This document shows positions 60,206 to 64,000 of a DNA stretch of 64,000 bases, piece after piece; the stretch's first letter is position 1; every line of letters starts with the position of its first letter. Source of the DNA: Pipra filicauda (taxonomy: Eukaryota > Chordata > Aves > Passeriformes > Pipridae); assembly GCF_003945595.2 (NCBI RefSeq), contig NW_024104362.1, positions 1,178,001 to 1,242,000 of the forward strand. The letters run 5' to 3'. Under the pieces are notes generated by a model. The model was given only the letters and a program-made list of their open reading frames with translations. It was not told where the DNA came from and did no database searches. Made by a program: the position numbers and the translations under genes.

Positions 60206-61517
60206 GCGGGTGTCACATGCTGCTGTTTCCTACAAGAAGAAGAAAGGGGAAAACTTGTACCGTTCTAAAACGCTGGAGGAATTATGCCTATAACTTGCTC
60301 TCCCTTGTTTCTTCTACTGAAGATGTGACCAACATGACACAGACGCAAGGACCAACCCAGCTTCATACGAACTTAATTGGCTTATTTGAAGTGTGTAGTA
60401 CGGTTTAAAGTGCTTACCCTGAGCTGGTCAAAACTTAAACCAAGCTTACCTGAGCAGAGAGTGAATGGGGTGATGTGGAACTGAAAATAACTATTTTATT
60501 CTCTGGTGGAAACAAAGCCCCACAGTTGGTAAAAAAGTTAAAATAGTAATAAATCAGCAAAGAGTTGCCACACAACAGTCTCATCAGAAAAGTCATCAAA
60601 CTCAAAATAGCTGGGGGAATGTCTCTGTGTTCCAGAGATCCATGTTTGGTGAAAAAATGTGTTTAACAGAGTGAAGGTTAACTTGTTCTGACCCTACTAT
60701 TAGTACTGTGCTTTTCAAAATTACTAAACATGTATTGTAATAAGCCAGAATCAAAGACAGAAATATATTAGAGACTGGGAATCTCTTTTTTTCCAGAGTG
60801 ATTCTCTGAAAGATGTGATGGGTTATCAAGAATTGGGGCCCATCCTGGATGACATTAAACTGGGGCACTGAAACAATCACCACCATGGGAAGGGGACTAA
60901 CACAGGGAAGGTGGGCCAGGACAGGAGGGCTTCTAGTACGGAAATTTGTTAGCTACATGTGTACCACATGCTCCCTGGGATGAGTAAAATATGCAGCATT
61001 AAGCTTCATCATTACAGTCATGTAGGAGAACTTTCTGCACAGGGACTAAGATTCTACAAGACTGTAAGTGTAAATCCTGAAAGCCAGCTGTAACATTTTA
61101 AAAAGTGCAACTGATTTAGATTCTGTCTTTTCATGTTCCCCCTCTCTTGTGAAACTCCCAAGTACTGCATTTCTTTTGAGAAGCAGCAGTAAACCTGAAC
61201 TCCCTCTGCTGCCCGTCTGTAGCAGTCTGTTTTTTTCCAATGACTGACATATTAACAAACTATTTAAAGTGGTGTCCTCCAAAGGACAGGAATGGATTGA
61301 TCGTTTGGTATATGCCTATAATTTTTTTGAGTATATTCCTCTGTCCATGTCAGCATTTTATTTTAACACTTAAATAATTACAAAATTCAGTATTAGGTTT
61401 TTGTTACTTTAATCCACATCAGAAAAATTTATGCTTTTTGCTGCATTTATGTGCAAAAGAACATTTGTCTTTGAATGAAGTTTAAACTTTGTCGGTCTGT
61501 GTAACTGAATAGTCCAT
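60206..61517. other. Intergenic DNA, nothing recognised
   Basis: No exon, RNA gene or named repeat found before the SINE. Confidence 0.5.
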
Positions 61518-61529
61518 ATTACATGTTGC
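61518..61529. repeat. Target-site duplication of the SINE, 5' copy
   Basis: attacatgttgc, identical to 61885-61896 on the other side of the SINE. Confidence 0.9.
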
Positions 61530-61530
61530 G

Positions 61531-61568
61531 GGGGCCCCCTTGTGGTTTCGGGGCCCCCTGGTGGTCTA
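61531..61568 (+). repeat. Tandem duplication of the SINE 5' head
   Basis: The 19 bases at 61531-61549 (ggggccccct tgtggtttc) match the next 19 at 61550-61568 at 16 positions. The second unit runs into the tRNA part. Confidence 0.85.
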
Positions 61569-61626
61569 GTGGTTAGGATGCGGTGCTCTCACCGCCGCGG
61601 CCCGGGTTCAATTCCCTGTCAGGGGA
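61555..61626 (+). other. tRNA-Glu(CTC)-like head of the SINE (not called a tRNA gene)
   Basis: 72 bases that fold as a tRNA. The seven-base acceptor stem is intact, including a C1:G change from the usual U:A pair, and the anticodon stem-loop has ctctcac with anticodon CTC. The T stem has one mismatch. It differs from vertebrate tRNA-Glu(CTC), as I remember it, at about six positions. Because it continues directly into SINE body and lies between target-site duplications, it is a retroposed derivative. Confidence 0.85.
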
Positions 61627-61884
61627 CTTCCCCAGGCAGATGGAGCTCGTCAGCCCTGTAAGGCCATCCATCTAAGAGAAGGTCACTCTAAACAAACCTA
61701 CGTCCTGAGGACCTCGCTGCCACTGTCCAAGCTTGCTTGGCCCCGGCAGACGAACCTTGGGATTAAAGGGTGGGCTCAGTTCAGCGCACACTGTGTCTCA
61801 CCTAAAAAATCCACTGCGCAGGCTCGAAGGGTAAAGATCTTTCCCAAATCTTCGTTCGTGAAGACTGGTCATGAAATGAATGAA

Positions 61885-61896
61885 ATTACATGTTGC
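61885..61896. repeat. Target-site duplication of the SINE, 3' copy
   Basis: attacatgttgc directly after the pentamer tail; identical to 61518-61529. Confidence 0.9.
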
Positions 61897-62370
61897 TCTG
61901 TTCAAAAATGTCACAGCAGGATATTGTGCTGTCACTCTCCTGCAGTGTTCTAAAAGTAAAAATAGAGTAACTTGACTAAATTTCAGGGAAGAATAAAATT
62001 CTATTACTACTAGTGCTAACAGAATAAACTACAGTTCTATTTGAAATGGAAAATACTAATTATTAACAACGAGCAATTTTCTATTGTAATACATTACTGA
62101 ATAATTTTTCATTCTTGCTCTTCACTTTGAATTTACTAAAATGAAAACAAATATTACAGCTTTATAGGTGCAAGTACCTGTGCAAGTATTGATACCAGGA
62201 AAGTGGACTGTAAATAAAACACTCTTCTAGAAGGAAACAAAAGTTAACTTTTATAGCCAATCTTAACACCAGTTTTTCCAGACTACTGATTTTTCAGTTC
62301 CATTCATAATGGCCCACTAATTTTATGTTACTTAACACTGAATTATGTTGTTTATTGGGAAAAGGCCACA
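61897..62370. other. Intergenic AT-rich DNA
   Basis: Nothing recognised between the SINE and the CR1 that follows. Confidence 0.5.
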
Positions 62371-63451
62371 TTAATTCACCAAGGGTGAATCACGCTCAAC
62401 AAATATGGTCGCTTTCTAGGACAAAGTAACCTGCTTGGTTGATGTGGGGTAAGGGTGAACATTGCCTTACTGAATTTCCCCAAGGTTTTGATACAGTTTC
62501 CCACAGCCTTTTTCCTAGAGAAATTGATGTGTTATGGTCTAGACCAGAGGTCTGTGCAGTGGGTGAGGAAATGGCTGACAGGTGCATCCAGAGAGTGGTG
62601 GTAAACCGCTCCCTTTCAAACTGACAACCTATCACAAGTGGGGTCCCCCAGAGATCACTGCTGTGCCAAACACTATTAAATATTTTCATAAGTGATCTGG
62701 AAGATATGATCAAATGTACCCAGATGAAGTTCGTTGATGATACCAAGCTGAGTGGGGAAGTGAATACTTCAGAAGGCAGAGCCACCCTACAGGAAGTCTT
62801 GGATTGGCTGAAAGAGTGAGCTAACAAGAACCTTATGAAGTTGAACAAGAACTTTTACTTGGGAAAATATAATCTAGGACTGAAGCACGGGTTGGGATCT
62901 ACCTACCTAGGAGCAGCTCTCTGGAAAGGGACCTGGGGGTCCTGGTGGACAAGAAGCTCAGTATAAGTGAACAGTGTGCTCTGTGGCAGACAAACCCAAC
63001 AGGATGCTGCATTGCATCAACAAGGGCATCACCAAGAGATAAAGAAGTCATTGTCCCACTCAGCACCTATCAGCCCACATAAGTGACCAAAGTGTTCAGC
63101 TTTGGTCTCTGCTACGCTAAAAAGATGTGAGCTGGCTGGAGAGGGTTCAGGCAAGGGCCACAAACACGATCAGTGGACTGGAAAGCCAGCCATATGAGCA
63201 AAGGCTGAGAGAACTGGGTTTGTTCAGCATTGGGAAAAGAAGGTTTAGGGGAGAACTTATCACAGTGTTCCAGTATTTAAAGAGTGCCTACAAAAAAAAT
63301 TGAGAATCATATAGAATCACATGGAAAAGAGGAGTAGTAATGGGCACAAGTTAATTTTGTCTAGAATGTGCTTTTGCCAAGAAAAATTGGACCAGATAAT
63401 CCATCATGTCCCTTCCAACCTGTGGTTCTATTATCCTATGATTCTATGAAT
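62371..63451 (+). mobile_element. CR1 LINE, sense, with reverse transcriptase remnants
   Basis: A 5'-truncated, dead CR1 of about 1.1 kb. Coding remnants run in order: FDTVSHSLF (about 62494-62517), a degraded PQGS-type region (about 62645), the catalytic box present as FVDD at 62730-62741 followed by TKLSGEVN, KDLGVL-like remnants (about 62930), and the C-terminal RLRELG.FSI-type end (about 63200). The 3' end is eroded but keeps cccttccaacctgtggttct and the terminal repeats cctatgattctatgaatgat up to about 63451. Multiple stops and shifts, plus an odd A-rich patch at 63290-63300 where normal 3' UTR sequence is missing, show it is non-functional. Confidence 0.93.
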
Positions 63452-64000
63452 GATAATCTAGATAATCTTCATATAAAGCTTAATGAAAAAATGATAACTT
63501 TAGTTAGAAAGTACTTTGTTGTTATGCATTTAAGTTTGTTGTGCCTCCTAGCAATTTTATCCTTAAAATAATTAACTATTTTCACTATATTTTTTATGTT
63601 AAAGCAACACTATAAAAAATATTCTATGTAAACTGGCCAAATCATTTATGCTTGTAAATTCTGCTTTTTAAAAATAGATAGTATTTTATACTGCTTCCAA
63701 AAAGTGTAAATATGTTTATATCGATGACAGATGATGAGACTGGTGAAGTGCTTTTCCAGATTGCATTGAGCTACAGTTGCCTTGGACAGCCTTCTCTGCT
63801 AGTCTTTATTTTGTCCTGTTTCTCTTAAGAAAGAGCAGGGGTATTTCCCTCTCTTTCCACCCAAAAAACATCCCCCTCCTGGATGTTTCTCTCTCCTTTG
63901 TGTTTTTTTAGATTTGTGAGCTCCATTGTAGGAAATACTACGTGTCATACTGCATAGGCACAAACCTATGCTGGTAACTTCTCAGGAAAAAGAAAGCTGC
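63452..64000. other. Intergenic DNA to the window end
   Basis: Nothing recognised. Confidence 0.5.

Larger units (their letters stand above)
61530..61884 (+). mobile_element. tRNA-Glu-derived SINE with pentanucleotide tail
   Basis: A 355-base insertion, clearly GC-richer and CpG-richer than its surroundings. Its head is a tRNA-Glu(CTC) sequence (61555-61626) with A box tagtggttagg and B box gggttcaattc, the internal RNA polymerase III promoter. A unique body of about 245 bases follows. The 3' end is gaagactggtc and then atgaa, atgaa, tgaa (61871-61884). The insertion is bounded by a perfect 12-bp target-site duplication. Non-LTR retrotransposons of the RTE clade and their SINEs end in short tandem repeats like this, whereas CR1-mobilised SINEs end in CR1-like octamers; the mobilising partner is thus inferred to be RTE-type. 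I do not recognise the SINE family by name. Confidence 0.85.

Noticed and set aside
61555..61626. Functional tRNA-Glu gene
   Set aside because: It runs straight into a SINE body with a tail, lies between target-site duplications, has a T-stem mismatch and lacks a Pol III terminator just after the tRNA part.
62396..62848. 150-codon minus-strand frame, longest in the window
   Set aside because: It is the antisense of a CR1 reverse transcriptase remnant on the + strand.

Overview
The window looks like AT-rich nuclear DNA from a bird. The main evidence is the abundance of avian CR1 LINE fragments (about a dozen recognised, on both strands), two LTRs of a family I know from avian genomes, and split exons of a vertebrate gene whose translation I recognise. 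Nothing looks bacterial or plasmid-like; almost all long open frames are chance frames or remnants of CR1.

The one real gene I can support is TAFA2 (FAM19A2), on the + strand. Two coding exons are unmistakable: 10228-10380 and 11341-11465. Together they give the cysteine-rich mature domain with all ten conserved cysteines, correct splice signals and matching phases. A third, terminal exon is likely at 31643, where a strong acceptor is followed by only two codons and a stop, then a putative 3' UTR. The signal-peptide exon was not found, so positions 1-10227 are probably the 3' part of a large upstream intron. The last intron is about 20.2 kb. Beyond about 33.4 kb no gene was found, which fits the gene-poor territory I would expect downstream of TAFA2.

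Layout: 1-10 kb is intron with a cluster of CR1 pieces (272-512, 3078-3480, 4010-4825, 5720-6577). 10.2-11.5 kb holds the two coding exons. 11.5-31.6 kb is the last intron, with CR1 fragments, a GATA microsatellite and a probable ERVK-like LTR plus primer-binding site on the minus strand. 31.6-33.4 kb is the terminal exon and likely 3' UTR. 33.4-64 kb is intergenic, with two related + strand LTRs (42148-42772, 59609-60205), an ancient 1.8 kb CR1 relic (49235-51065), CR1 fragments, and a tRNA-Glu-headed SINE (61530-61884) with a clean 12-bp target-site duplication and a short pentamer tail.

The most interesting items are that SINE (an RTE-type rather than CR1-type tail, with a duplicated head), two pairs of unclassified diverged repeats (3900/33606 inverted; 53036/55103 direct), the minus-strand ERV remnant in the TAFA2 intron, the minimal terminal TAFA2 exon, and several perfect palindromes. 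All assignments come from reading the sequence against remembered family features; no database search was run.
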